This document shows positions 53,020 through 60,594 of a stretch of DNA of 60,662 bases, one piece after another. The notes beneath the pieces were generated by a model, which saw only the letters and a program-made list of their open reading frames with translations, ran no database searches and was not told the DNA's origin. Position 1 is the stretch's first letter, and each line of letters starts with the position of its first letter. This DNA is from Chloroflexota bacterium (lineage in GTDB: Bacteria; Chloroflexota; Anaerolineae; Anaerolineales; Villigracilaceae): assembly GCA_016235425.1 (NCBI GenBank), contig JACRLC010000043.1, positions 1 to 60,662 on the forward strand, given 5' to 3'. A program made the translations under genes and the position numbers.

Positions 53020-53040
53020 ACTTCATATCAAGGTGCAAAC

Positions 53041-53499
53041 ATGAGCCAAAGGAAAAAATGGATCAGCCTCATCGCCGGAGCCGCCTTGTTCGCGGCGGCC
53101 CTGGCATGTAACTTTGCTTCGCCTCAACAGGCGACGGATTTTCCCACCCCGCCCCCGTTCGCCACAGAGAATCCATACTATGAAGTTGAACGCGTGTCGC
53201 TTGAAGAGGCCAAAGCCGCATTTGACAGCGGCGCGGCAATTTTTGTTGATGCGCGCAGTGCCGCGTCATATGCCGAGAGTCACATTCCCGGCGCGCTCTC
53301 GATCCCTGTAGCCGAGCTTGAAAGCCGCTTGAACGAGCTCGACCCGGATCAATGGATCATCACCTACTGCACCTGACCGAACGAGGAAACAAGCGCCCGT
53401 GCGGCGAAGATTTTGCTCGAAAACGGTTTCACAAACGTAAACCCCATCCTTGGAGGCTTCCGTGCCTGGGCAGATGCCGGGTATCCCGTTGAACCATGA
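53041..53499 (+). CDS. Lipoprotein rhodanese with in-frame UGA at the catalytic Cys (candidate selenoprotein)
   Basis: ATG at 53041 opens a lipoprotein signal (AAALAC, lipid Cys at about 23). A rhodanese domain follows: VSLEEAKAAFDSGAAIFVDARSAASYAESHIPGAL, then ITYCT, a TGA codon (53374-53376) and PNEETSARAAKILLENGF, then ILGGFRAWADAGYP. Rhodanese loops of this kind read YCxCPNExxS, so TGA replaces the loop Cys that carries sulfur. Downstream the frame stays open to 53499 and its stop overlaps the cupin start (ATGA). A small stem CGCC/GGCG with loop CGTGC lies 18-30 nt after the TGA. Either selenocysteine is inserted, or the gene is mutated or miscalled. Confidence 0.7.
53394..53406 (+). promoter_or_regulatory. 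Candidate bacterial SECIS apical stem
   Basis: CGCC (53394-53397) and GGCG (53403-53406) pair around the loop CGTGC. Outer helices AAA/TTT and GAG/CTC can extend it with internal loops. The loop G and U sit about 22 nt after the TGA, within the range seen for bacterial SECIS. Short GC stems are common in coding DNA, so this is weak support alone. Confidence 0.35.
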
Positions 53500-53816
53500 C
53501 GACGAACACGCCTCTTGTCACCCCTTGGTCTGATTCCGTTCCCCCAACCCAATCCGCCCTTTGGAAGCTGATGGTGGACGAGGGACTCACTCCCTACGCG
53601 TGGTCGAACAGGCCGCATGATATTTATGCCGCGCACACACATTCATACAACAAAGTGATTTACGTGGCGCAGGGAAGCATCACGTTCGGTTTGCCTGAGT
53701 TGGGAAAGCAAGTCACCTTGAAACCCGGCGACAGGTTGGACTTACCGGCGGGCACGCTTCACGATGCCCACGTCGGCGCGCAGGGAGTGGTCTGCCTGGA
53801 GGCGCACAAAGGTTGA
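53496..53816 (+). CDS. Cupin domain protein
   Basis: This 106-residue single cupin barrel has metal-site residues HTHSYNKVIYVAQGSITFGL (HxH..., Glu replaced) and PGDRLDLPAGTLHDAHVG (second His). It may bind a metal and a small ligand; no specific reaction can be assigned. The ATG overlaps the stop of the extended rhodanese reading frame by four bases, which is coupling only if that frame is really translated to its end. Confidence 0.85.
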   Translation: MTTNTPLVTPWSDSVPPTQSALWKLMVDEGLTPYAWSNRPHDIYAAHTHSYNKVIYVAQGSITFGLPELGKQVTLKPGDRLDLPAGTLHDAHVGAQGVVCLEAHKG

Positions 53817-53859
53817 TTTAATGGGAGCAGGCTAAAGGTCAGGCAGGAAGCGGTGAATC

Positions 53860-53895
53860 AAAAAGGACGCGCCCGTTATCGGACGCGTCCTTTTT
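53860..53895. terminator. Bidirectional terminator between cupin and gdhA
   Basis: AAAAAGGACGCG (53860-53871) and CGCGTCCTTTTT (53884-53895) form a 12-bp stem around a 12-nt loop, with A/T runs on both sides. It can end the plus-strand cupin message and the minus-strand gdhA message. Confidence 0.92.
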
Positions 53896-53921
53896 ACGCA
53901 ACACGTATCACGCAGCACGCA

Positions 53922-55220
53922 TTACCACGTGCCGGCCAGCCAGCCGCGCAGTTCCATCGCCTTGACCACGCGTGTGATCGAAACCATGTAAGCCGCATCA
54001 CGCATGTACACGCCTTCCTTCTCGCTCATTTCCACCACGCCTTTGAAGGCTTCGGTCATCTTGGTGTCGAGGCGGCTGAGGACTTCTTCCTTCGTCCAGT
54101 AGTAGTTCATATCGTTCTGAACCTGTTCGAAGTAGGAGGTCGTCACGCCGCCTGCGTTGCACAGAAAATCCGGGATGTTGAAGATCTTGTTGGCCTTGAA
54201 GAATTCGTCCGCTTCGGGCGTGCAGGGACCGTTGGCGCCTTCGGCCACGAGTTTGACACGACTGGACATCTTCTTGATCGTATCGCCGTTGACGTGGCCT
54301 TCGATCGCCGCGGGAATGAGCACGTCAGCATCCTTGGTGATCCAGGCATCGCCGTCTTCCACAACATAACCGGCGGCTTCCGCCTTGGCCTGATTGATCG
54401 TGCCGTATTCATCCACGATGGTGAGCAGGAAGCGCGGGTCAATGCCGTTCTTGTGGCTGTACGTGAAGGACTTTTTCGCGTGGCGGTCGTAGCAGGAGAC
54501 ACATGCCACCTTGCCGCCGAGCAATTCCACAAAACCGATCGCCGCATATTGCGCCACGTTGCCAAAACCCTCGATGGCCGCAACGGATTTCTTCGGGTCC
54601 ATCTTGAGGTGTTTCATGGCTTCGCGCACGTGATAGATCACACCATAGCCGGTGGCTTCCGTGCGGCCAAGCGAACCGCCGCTGCCGAGGGGCTTACCGG
54701 TAAACACGCCTGGGGTAAATTGGCCTACGAGGCGCGAATATTCATCCATCATCCAACCCATCATTTGCGGGGTGGTGCCAACGTCCGGCGCGGGCACGTC
54801 ATTGCGCGGGCCGATGTTCTTCCACATCGCGCCAACCCAGCCGCGGCAGATTTGTTCTTTTTCCGCAGTCGAAAGTGCGGAAGGATCGCAGATCACGCCG
54901 CCTTTGCCGCCGCCAAGCGGGATGTCGGCTACGGCGCATTTCCACGTCATCCACGTGGCGAGGGCGCGCACGGTATCGAGTGTTTCGGCAGGGTGAAAGC
55001 GAATGCCGCCCTTGTTTGGGCCGCGGGCGTCGTTGTGCTGAACGCGGAAACCCTGGAAGACCCTGAGCGAGCCGTCGTCCATGCGCACCGGGATGCGGAA
55101 GGAAAATTCGCGCATCGGGAAGCGCAGGACCTCGGCCACGCCCGCATCCAGCTTGAGCTGTTTTGCGACGCCATCGAATTGTTTCTGCGCCATTTCAAAG
55201 GCATTAATTTGTCCGGACAT
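53922..55220 (-). CDS. gdhA: Glutamate dehydrogenase (Glu/Leu/Phe/Val family)
   Basis: This 432-residue enzyme interconverts glutamate and 2-oxoglutarate plus ammonia. The substrate domain has GGIRFHPAETLDTVRALATWMTWKCAVADIPLGGGKGGV with catalytic lysines. The nucleotide domain has GFGNVAQYAA and AEGANGP. The length and lack of an NADP-type insert fit the hexameric NAD-type group II found in thermophile-like and Chloroflexota genomes. GGAGAA precedes the ATG on the minus strand. Its terminator is at 53860. Confidence 0.95.
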   Translation of the reverse strand: MSGQINAFEMAQKQFDGVAKQLKLDAGVAEVLRFPMREFSFRIPVRMDDGSLRVFQGFRVQHNDARGPNKGGIRFHPAETLDTVRALATWMTWKCAVADIPLGGGKGGVICDPSALSTAEKEQICRGWVGAMWKNIGPRNDVPAPDVGTTPQMMGWMMDEYSRLVGQFTPGVFTGKPLGSGGSLGRTEATGYGVIYHVREAMKHLKMDPKKSVAAIEGFGNVAQYAAIGFVELLGGKVACVSCYDRHAKKSFTYSHKNGIDPRFLLTIVDEYGTINQAKAEAAGYVVEDGDAWITKDADVLIPAAIEGHVNGDTIKKMSSRVKLVAEGANGPCTPEADEFFKANKIFNIPDFLCNAGGVTTSYFEQVQNDMNYYWTKEEVLSRLDTKMTEAFKGVVEMSEKEGVYMRDAAYMVSITRVVKAMELRGWLAGTW

Positions 55221-55265
55221 GATTTTCTCCTAAGAGATAGAGTGGCGAGTTTTGTTGAAAATATA

Positions 55266-55298
55266 AGCGGGCAGACCCGGAACGGTCTGCCCGCTTTT
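55266..55298. terminator. Terminator between gatB and gdhA
   Basis: AGCGGGCAGACC (55266-55277), loop CGGAAC, GGTCTGCCCGCT (55284-55295) make a perfect 12-bp stem. On the minus strand it is followed by TATATTTTC, so it most likely ends the gatB message upstream of gdhA; a TTTT run is also present on the plus strand. Confidence 0.85.
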
Positions 55299-55395
55299 GT
55301 AAACGGTTATGTCGAAACACTGGCTCATAGCGATAACGCCTTCAAACTTTACACGAGAATCAAATACCCGTCAATATGACTTAAATCAGCATATT

Positions 55396-56835
55396 TTATA
55401 ACCCTAATTGCCGCTCAAGTTCCGCCTTCACCACCGTCGGGTTGGCCTTGCCTGCCGCCTTCTTCATCGCCTGCCCGAAAAGGAAATTCACCACCGCCGT
55501 TTTCCCGGCCTTGTAACTCGCCGCTTCCTTCGGGTTTTCGGCCAGCGTCTCACCCACGATCTTCGAGATAAAATCCACATCCGAGACCTGTTTCAACCCC
55601 TTCGCCTCGACGATTTCCCCGGCAGGTTTTCCCGTTTGATACATTTCGATGAGGACGTCTTTTCCCGTTGTTTGATTGATGACTCCGCCGTCCACCAACT
55701 CCACCAATTCAGCCAGCGCCTCAGGCTGGACCTGTGAGTTGGCTGCCGTTTCACCGGCCTGGTTCGCCACCGCAAAAAGATCGCCTACAATCCAGTTGGC
55801 GACGGATTTTGCAGAGACCTTTTTGGCTTTCAGCGCGGCCTCGAAATAATCCGCCACAGCGCGTTCGGCAACAAGCACGCCCGCCGCATATTCAGTGAGA
55901 CCATATTCCTTCACAAATCGCTGGAACTTTGCCCGCGGCAACTCCGGCAGGCTCGCGCGGATTTGCTCCACCCAATCCTTCTCAATCACAAGCAGAGGCA
56001 AATCCGGTTCGGGGAAATAACGATAATCGTGCGCGTCTTCCTTGCTCCGCTGGGAATACGTCTTCTCAGACACATCGTTCCAGCCGAGAGTCTCCTGCTC
56101 AATCGTCCCGCCCGCGGCAAGGACTTTGCTCTGCCGCTCGATCTCAAACGCGGAGGCGCGTTCCAGTGCGCGGAACGAATTCAGGTTCTTGATCTCCACG
56201 CGCGTATTGAATTCCTCCGTCCCAGCCGCCCGCACCGAAACATTCGACTCAAAACGGATCACACCCTTTTCCATATCCCCCGAATTGACTTCGAGATAAC
56301 GCAGGATTTCGCGCAAAGCCTCGGCGTAAGCCTTGGCCTCTTCCACTGAGCGCATATCCGGCTCGGAAACGATTTCAAGCAGAGGCACGCCCGCGCGGTT
56401 AAGATCAACAAGTGAGCCATTATCAATGTGAGTCAGCTTGCCGGTATCCTCTTCCAAATGCACGCGGCGGACTCGGATAATCTTCTCGCCCTGTGAGGTC
56501 TTGATGGTCAATTGTCCATTCACAGCCAGCGGCGTTTCGTATTGTGAGATTTGATAGCCCTTTGGCAAATCGGGGTAAAAATAATTCTTGCGCGCGAAAA
56601 TGCTCGTATAGTTGACCTCGCATCCCAGCGCCAGCGCCACACGCAGGGCATATTCCACCGCACGCTGATTGACAACCGGCAGAGTCCCCGGCATGCCCGC
56701 GCAAACGGGACAAACAGCAATGTTCGGCTCTGCCACCGTGTTATCCACAACCGCGCAGGAGCAGAACATCTTGGAGCGCGTCTGCATCTCCGCGTGTACT
56801 TCAAGTCCGATGACTGGTTCGTATTGATTTGGCAT
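55396..56835 (-). CDS. gatB: Aspartyl/glutamyl-tRNA amidotransferase subunit B
   Basis: This 479-residue subunit of GatCAB converts misacylated Glu-tRNA-Gln or Asp-tRNA-Asn. Signature blocks: [37 protein letters not shown] (zinc cysteines), [34 protein letters not shown] and [13 protein letters not shown]. The C-terminal YqeY-like domain includes [13 protein letters not shown]. Start MPNQYEP at 56835. gatA and gatC are not adjacent. Presence of GatB suggests Gln (or Asn) tRNA charging by the indirect route. Confidence 0.96.
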   Translation of the reverse strand: MPNQYEPVIGLEVHAEMQTRSKMFCSCAVVDNTVAEPNIAVCPVCAGMPGTLPVVNQRAVEYALRVALALGCEVNYTSIFARKNYFYPDLPKGYQISQYETPLAVNGQLTIKTSQGEKIIRVRRVHLEEDTGKLTHIDNGSLVDLNRAGVPLLEIVSEPDMRSVEEAKAYAEALREILRYLEVNSGDMEKGVIRFESNVSVRAAGTEEFNTRVEIKNLNSFRALERASAFEIERQSKVLAAGGTIEQETLGWNDVSEKTYSQRSKEDAHDYRYFPEPDLPLLVIEKDWVEQIRASLPELPRAKFQRFVKEYGLTEYAAGVLVAERAVADYFEAALKAKKVSAKSVANWIVGDLFAVANQAGETAANSQVQPEALAELVELVDGGVINQTTGKDVLIEMYQTGKPAGEIVEAKGLKQVSDVDFISKIVGETLAENPKEAASYKAGKTAVVNFLFGQAMKKAAGKANPTVVKAELERQLGL

Positions 56836-56904
56836 GAACTCTCTTATTGACATGTGATTTGCCGGCTCACTGCAATGGAGCTTTTCAATTGTGTGGATGC
56901 CTTG

Positions 56905-57060
56905 TGGAAAACCCCAAAGGGGTGAGATGATTGTAGAAGCAGATCGTAGTTCATCCCAACCCGGAAAGGGTGGCAGGATTCCCCGCTATCATATCATCCC
57001 TTCGGGATTATGAACCATATTTCATTCGGCTTTTAGAATCATTCCATCCCTTCGGGATTT
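56905..57060. repeat. Cluster of short palindromes of the ACCCCAAAGGGGT / ATCCCTTCGGGAT type
   Basis: ACCCCAAAGGGGTGAGATGATTGTAGA-like sequence from 56911, AACCCGGAAAGGGT (about 56958), and two copies of ATCCCTTCGGGAT (56996-57008 and 57046-57058) line the 243-base gap between gatB and the enoyl-CoA hydratase gene. I see no gene in it. Similar strings are dispersed in several phyla. Confidence 0.6.
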
Positions 57061-57078
57061 TCCCTCGCACACCAATTT

Positions 57079-57852
57079 TTATTTATATTTGGGGAGACGT
57101 TTCTCCAAGAACGCCGCCACACCCTCTCTATGTTCCTCGCGGTGACCGGCGATTTCCTGCAAGTCCGCTTCGGTGTTCAGCACATCTTCGAGATTGGGTA
57201 AGACTGCCTTGTTGAAGGTCTGTTTGGTGAGGCCGTAAGTTCCCGTTGGACCGGCAGAGAGTTGCGCGGCGAGCTTCATCGTTTCGGGCATGAGAGTTTC
57301 AGGCAGGCAAACACGGTTCACCATGCCCCATTCCATTGCTTTCTGGGCGGAGATGGGCGCGTTGGTAAACGTGAATTCATGCGCGCGGCCAAGCCCAATC
57401 AACACGGGAAGGAAAAGTGAAACCGCCGAATCAGGGACAAGCCCAATACCGTTGAAACCCACAACGAAGTTAGCCTTCTCGGAAGCAAGGCGCATGTCGC
57501 AAGCCAGCGCAATCCCCAGCGACGCGCCCGCACACGGTCCATTGACCGCGGCAATGACGGGCTTTTCAATTTGCCGGATCTGCAGAACCAGCGGGTTGTA
57601 CGTTTTCAACAAATGCTCGCGATAGGAAATATCCGCGCCATAGGATTTGATCTCTTCGATATCCTGGCCCGCGCCGAAGATGCGGCCCGCACCAGTCAAC
57701 ACCACTGCGCGGACCTGCGAATCAGACGCGGCTTGCTTGAACGCATCCTGTAGTTCGCCAATCAATTCGAGAGAGAAGGCGTTCGCATGCTCGGGGCGGC
57801 TGAGTGTCAATATAAGGGTGGCAGATTGGAGGTCGGTGTGAAGCGTGGTCAT
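57079..57852 (-). CDS. Enoyl-CoA hydratase/isomerase family protein (PaaG-like)
   Basis: This 257-residue crotonase has the oxyanion-hole loops GRIFGAGQDI and NGPCAGASLGIALACDMRLAS. The Glu expected at the second acid position of hydratases is replaced (FNGIGLVPDSAVSLFLP has Asp), as in PaaG-type isomerases. Likely role is isomerisation of a CoA thioester in aromatic or fatty acid breakdown. The end QEIAGHREEHREGVAAFLEKRLPKYK fits the family. No catabolic cluster surrounds it. Confidence 0.9.
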   Translation of the reverse strand: MTTLHTDLQSATLILTLSRPEHANAFSLELIGELQDAFKQAASDSQVRAVVLTGAGRIFGAGQDIEEIKSYGADISYREHLLKTYNPLVLQIRQIEKPVIAAVNGPCAGASLGIALACDMRLASEKANFVVGFNGIGLVPDSAVSLFLPVLIGLGRAHEFTFTNAPISAQKAMEWGMVNRVCLPETLMPETMKLAAQLSAGPTGTYGLTKQTFNKAVLPNLEDVLNTEADLQEIAGHREEHREGVAAFLEKRLPKYK

Positions 57853-57877
57853 GTTTATTAATTCACCTTACACGGAA

Positions 57878-57931
57878 CGTCCCGAAGGTTTCCTTGAATA
57901 ACCTTATTGAGCCGCTCAAACCTTCGGGACG
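57878..57931. repeat. 14-bp inverted repeat CGTCCCGAAGGTTT
   Basis: CGTCCCGAAGGTTT (57878-57891) and its exact complement (57918-57931) are 26 bases apart, upstream of the enoyl-CoA hydratase gene on the minus strand and downstream of the next one. Likely a spacer palindrome. Confidence 0.6.
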
Positions 57932-57949
57932 GTGCGTAACATCAGTTAT

Positions 57950-57982
57950 AAAAAGTGACAGTCATCCTGAAGATGACTGTCA
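57950..57982 (-). terminator. Intrinsic terminator of the unknown gene at 57998
   Basis: TGACAGTCATC (57956-57966) and GATGACTGTCA (57972-57982) form an 11-bp stem; on the minus strand CTTTTTATAA follows. It ends the message of the minus-strand gene whose stop is 15 bases upstream. Confidence 0.85.
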
Positions 57983-57997
57983 TTTGATTTCCTTTTC

Positions 57998-58360
57998 CTA
58001 TAAGTCGGAATCGTCTGCGTGGTCGTCGTCTCCCGAATCCATTTCGAATTCCACTTTTTCGCCGTCGAGATAGACCCATAGAAGGAGCACGTGTCCCTCG
58101 TCGGTTTCGACGTTTCGGGCGGCAAGGATTGGGGCGTTCTGTTCGAGACCCATGTCGTTGCGGTAGTGCAGTTGGACTGAGCCTTTGCTGTGCCAGGCGC
58201 GGTAACAGCGTTCCACGAGCGCGGGGCCGTTGAACGTGCGGAGGCGTGTCAGCGCGGGGACAAAGAGACTTGGGCCTTCGTTCAAGCCCATCGCCCAGCC
58301 ATCGTTCACGTGTTCGAAAACGGGAGGCGGGCCTTCGATAATTGTGATTTTGTCATCCAT
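57998..58360 (-). CDS. Protein of unknown function with acidic tail
   Basis: This 120-residue protein starts MDDKITIIEGPPPVFEHVNDGWAMGLNEGP. Its centre reads RLRTFNGPALVERCYRAWHSKGSVQLHYRNDMGLEQNAPILAAR, and its tail is strongly acidic (EMDSGDDDHADDSDL). I do not recognise it. The mix of a beta-rich core and an Asp tail suggests a small soluble protein. It is divergent from the kinase-like gene at 58442 and has its own terminator. Confidence 0.75.
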   Translation of the reverse strand: MDDKITIIEGPPPVFEHVNDGWAMGLNEGPSLFVPALTRLRTFNGPALVERCYRAWHSKGSVQLHYRNDMGLEQNAPILAARNVETDEGHVLLLWVYLDGEKVEFEMDSGDDDHADDSDL

Positions 58361-58441
58361 GGTTTTACCTATATGCGGCAAAATCATACCATAAAACGAA
58401 AAAGGAAAAATTTCAGGTTTATTAGCTTTTATAATTGAAAG

Positions 58442-59068
58442 ATGTCCAAACTAACCCCCAAAATCATCCTCGAAGGCACCCGCCTGACGTTCAAAACCGA
58501 CATCGCGTTTATGCTCAACGAGCATCCGCGCATCGTAGGGCCGCGCAAGTACAAATATCATTCGCCGCTCATCTCTGCTGAGTGGTGTACGTTCACCAAC
58601 TTCCCGTGGGGACGCGGCCCGATCAACTTTGAGCCGCACGAAGAATCACTGGCGATGGAAACCTATGCGACCTGGGCAAAGCTCTTTGAACTGCAAAAAT
58701 ATTATTCATGGATCGTTGACCGTTTCCACATCTCCACCCGCGCCTACCAACTCAAAAACAATAACAAGGATTATGATTTCCGCTGGCTCGAAGAACGCCT
58801 CGCCCCGCTCGGCTTTCACACTGTCCTGCTCACGCGCACGCCCGAATCATTCGAAGCCGCGCGCGCCGAACGACTCAAGGTTTCGGGCAACCCGTCGCAA
58901 TATGACAATTTGCAAATCTTCATCGAAGAGCAGGAACTCATGCGAAGGCTGGCAGGCGAGTCCATTCTCCCCACGCTTGAGCTTGATATTTCAGACAACA
59001 ACCTCGATGCCGCTGTCACAAAAATTGCAGATTGGATGGAAGCAACCGGCGGGTTGTGGATGGCGTAG
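58442..59068 (+). CDS. Thymidylate-kinase-like protein with altered P-loop
   Basis: This 208-residue protein follows the thymidylate kinase layout: IILEGTRLTFKTDIAFML is at the P-loop position (normally EG.D..GK[ST]T), and YYSWIVDRFHISTRAYQ corresponds to the DR[FY/H] motif. A lid-like region precedes HTVLLTRTPESFEAARAERL. The P-loop lysine is kept (FKTD) but its Gly-rich start is lost. It could be a divergent nucleotide kinase or an inactive relative. Single gene; a palindrome overlaps its stop. Confidence 0.65.
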   Translation: MSKLTPKIILEGTRLTFKTDIAFMLNEHPRIVGPRKYKYHSPLISAEWCTFTNFPWGRGPINFEPHEESLAMETYATWAKLFELQKYYSWIVDRFHISTRAYQLKNNNKDYDFRWLEERLAPLGFHTVLLTRTPESFEAARAERLKVSGNPSQYDNLQIFIEEQELMRRLAGESILPTLELDISDNNLDAAVTKIADWMEATGGLWMA

Positions 59069-59092
59069 GACAAATTGGCAATTTGTCCTACA
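59066..59092. repeat. TAGGACAAATTGGCAATTTGTCCTA palindrome between convergent genes
   Basis: TAGGACAAATT pairs with AATTTGTCCTA around a short GGC loop. It overlaps the stop of the kinase-like gene and reaches the pyrD stop. It is the same palindrome as at 37509-37539. Confidence 0.75.
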
Positions 59093-60146
59093 GCGAACGC
59101 AAAATTTTCTTCACCAACCCCGGGCCGCGGTAGATCAAACCGGTATATAACTGAATCAACGTTGCGCCAGCGTCCAATCTCCGCTTCGCCGAATCTGGAC
59201 TCATGATGCCGCCGACGCTGACGATGGGGATTTGCCCGTTCACGCGCTTTACGATTTGATGAAGAACCGCTTCACTTCGGACCGTGAGCGGGCTTCCGCT
59301 TAACCCGCCTGATTCACCCCGATAACTTGATCGCAACCCCTCGCGCGCCAGAGTCGTGTTGGTGGCAATGACCCCGTCCATGCGAGTTTGCAGGATCACA
59401 CCCAGGGCATCGTCCAATTCGCTTTCGGAGAGATCAGGCGCGAGCTTGACGAGAAGCGGGAGTCTTTTGTCCAGTCTTTGTTCTTCATGTTGACGCTGCG
59501 CGTGCAGTTGAGTCAGCAGTCCTTCGAGCGCATCGCGTCCCTGCAATTGACGGAGTCCAACCGTATTTGGCGAGCTGATGTTAATCGCAAGGTAATCGGC
59601 GTGAGGGGCGAAATCCTGCAAGAGGGTGAGGTAATCCAGCACGGCCTCTTCGTTGGGTGTGGATTTATTTTTCCCAATATTTACACCCAGCATAACAGAC
59701 GGCCTGCGCGGCCTCACGCCAAGAACACGCTGGAATAGATCTTCCTTTTGAACCGGCGTTAATTTTCTCTGCACAAAATCCGAGCCGCGGCTGGGGAATC
59801 CCATGCGGTTGATAACGCCTTCATCTTCAACGAGCCGAAACACGCGCGGCTTCGGGTTTCCCTCCTGCGGCAGAGGCGTGACCGTGCCAACCTCCACGTG
59901 ACCAAACCCAAGCGCGGATAAGCCGCGGACAGCGAGGGCATCCTTGTCATATCCCGCCGCGAGGCCAACGGGATTCTTGAAAGTCAATCCAAAGGCTTGA
60001 ACTGGTTTCTTCGGCGCGGCGTAAATTCGATTGAGAAGCCAGAATGCAAACGGCGCGCGTTGGGCGACGCGTAACGAAAAAAGCGTAAACGCATGTGTGC
60101 GTTCGGGGTCGAGGCGAAAGAGGATGGGACGAATGAATTTATACAT
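59088..60146 (-). CDS. pyrD: Dihydroorotate dehydrogenase (quinone), class 2
   Basis: This 352-residue flavoenzyme has an N-terminal membrane-associating helix pair (MYKFIRPILFRLDPERTHAFTLF). The barrel motifs are FKNPVGLAAGYDKDA, FGHVEVGTVTPLPQEGNPKPRVFRL, INRMGFPS, GVNIGKNK, NISSPNTVGLR with the class 2 catalytic Ser, GGLSG and VGGIMSPDSAKRRLDAGATLIQLYTG. It oxidises dihydroorotate with quinone in pyrimidine synthesis. Start at 60146 matches the family N-terminus. No other pyr gene adjoins. Confidence 0.96.
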   Translation of the reverse strand: MYKFIRPILFRLDPERTHAFTLFSLRVAQRAPFAFWLLNRIYAAPKKPVQAFGLTFKNPVGLAAGYDKDALAVRGLSALGFGHVEVGTVTPLPQEGNPKPRVFRLVEDEGVINRMGFPSRGSDFVQRKLTPVQKEDLFQRVLGVRPRRPSVMLGVNIGKNKSTPNEEAVLDYLTLLQDFAPHADYLAINISSPNTVGLRQLQGRDALEGLLTQLHAQRQHEEQRLDKRLPLLVKLAPDLSESELDDALGVILQTRMDGVIATNTTLAREGLRSSYRGESGGLSGSPLTVRSEAVLHQIVKRVNGQIPIVSVGGIMSPDSAKRRLDAGATLIQLYTGLIYRGPGLVKKILRSL

Positions 60147-60297
60147 AATGAATGAACTATTCCGGGTGATGGTTATTTTTTCCATTTGCTGAGAATTTCG
60201 TCAATGCCTCGACCATCGGCAGGACATAGGAGAGGCGCTTTCGAGTCTCTTCGGGATCGTGGTAGGGAAATACAAGAGAGGGTTTCATTAATTCAAA

Positions 60298-60594
60298 TCA
60301 GTCAAAGGCTGTCGGACGCGAGGGATCTTTTACGTGCATGAAAACTTCCTGCAACATGCGCTCGTCCGTGCGGTCCCTGGATAGGGATGGAAGATGGGCG
60401 GGATCGAAGAAATCAACAGCCAGAGTTTCATGGTTGGGACATGGCTCGCCGCCAATAAGCTCGCACAGGAAGATGACTTTATAGGCATGGAAAAACTCCA
60501 TCGGCTCGATGCGGTTGGCATCATATAGTTCTCCAGAAAAGTTTTTTCCATCAAGCAAGAGGCATAAAAGGCGAAGGTGTTTCGTAAAACTCAA
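60298..60594 (-). pseudogene. NUDIX hydrolase C-terminal remnant
   Basis: Residues HAYKVIFLCELIGGEPCPNHETLAVDFFDPAHLPSLSRDRTDERMLQEVF match the C-terminal half of NUDIX hydrolases with an N-terminal domain. The NUDIX box (GxxxxxExxxxxREUxEE) is missing: a stop lies just upstream in this frame. Another frame (60551-60662) ends with QEIQRLNAVFEFYETPSPF, which could be the start side of the same gene or the end of another. Likely a gene with an internal deletion or frameshift; the window ends before this can be settled. Confidence 0.5.

Noticed and set aside
53069-53269. Minus-strand ORF overlapping the rhodanese gene
   Set aside because: No motif, no ribosome site, shadow frame.
53011-53376. 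Rhodanese ending at the TGA as a normal short protein
   Set aside because: It would stop inside the active-site loop and lack the last third of the fold, and the cupin gene would lose its coupled upstream stop.
53853-55379. 508-codon plus-strand open frame opposite gdhA
   Set aside because: It is antisense to a clear glutamate dehydrogenase, has no family motifs and spans two terminators; an effect of GC-rich third positions.
56905-57060. CRISPR-like array in the gatB spacer
   Set aside because: The palindromes are short, unequal and irregularly spaced; no constant repeat with unique spacers and no cas genes.
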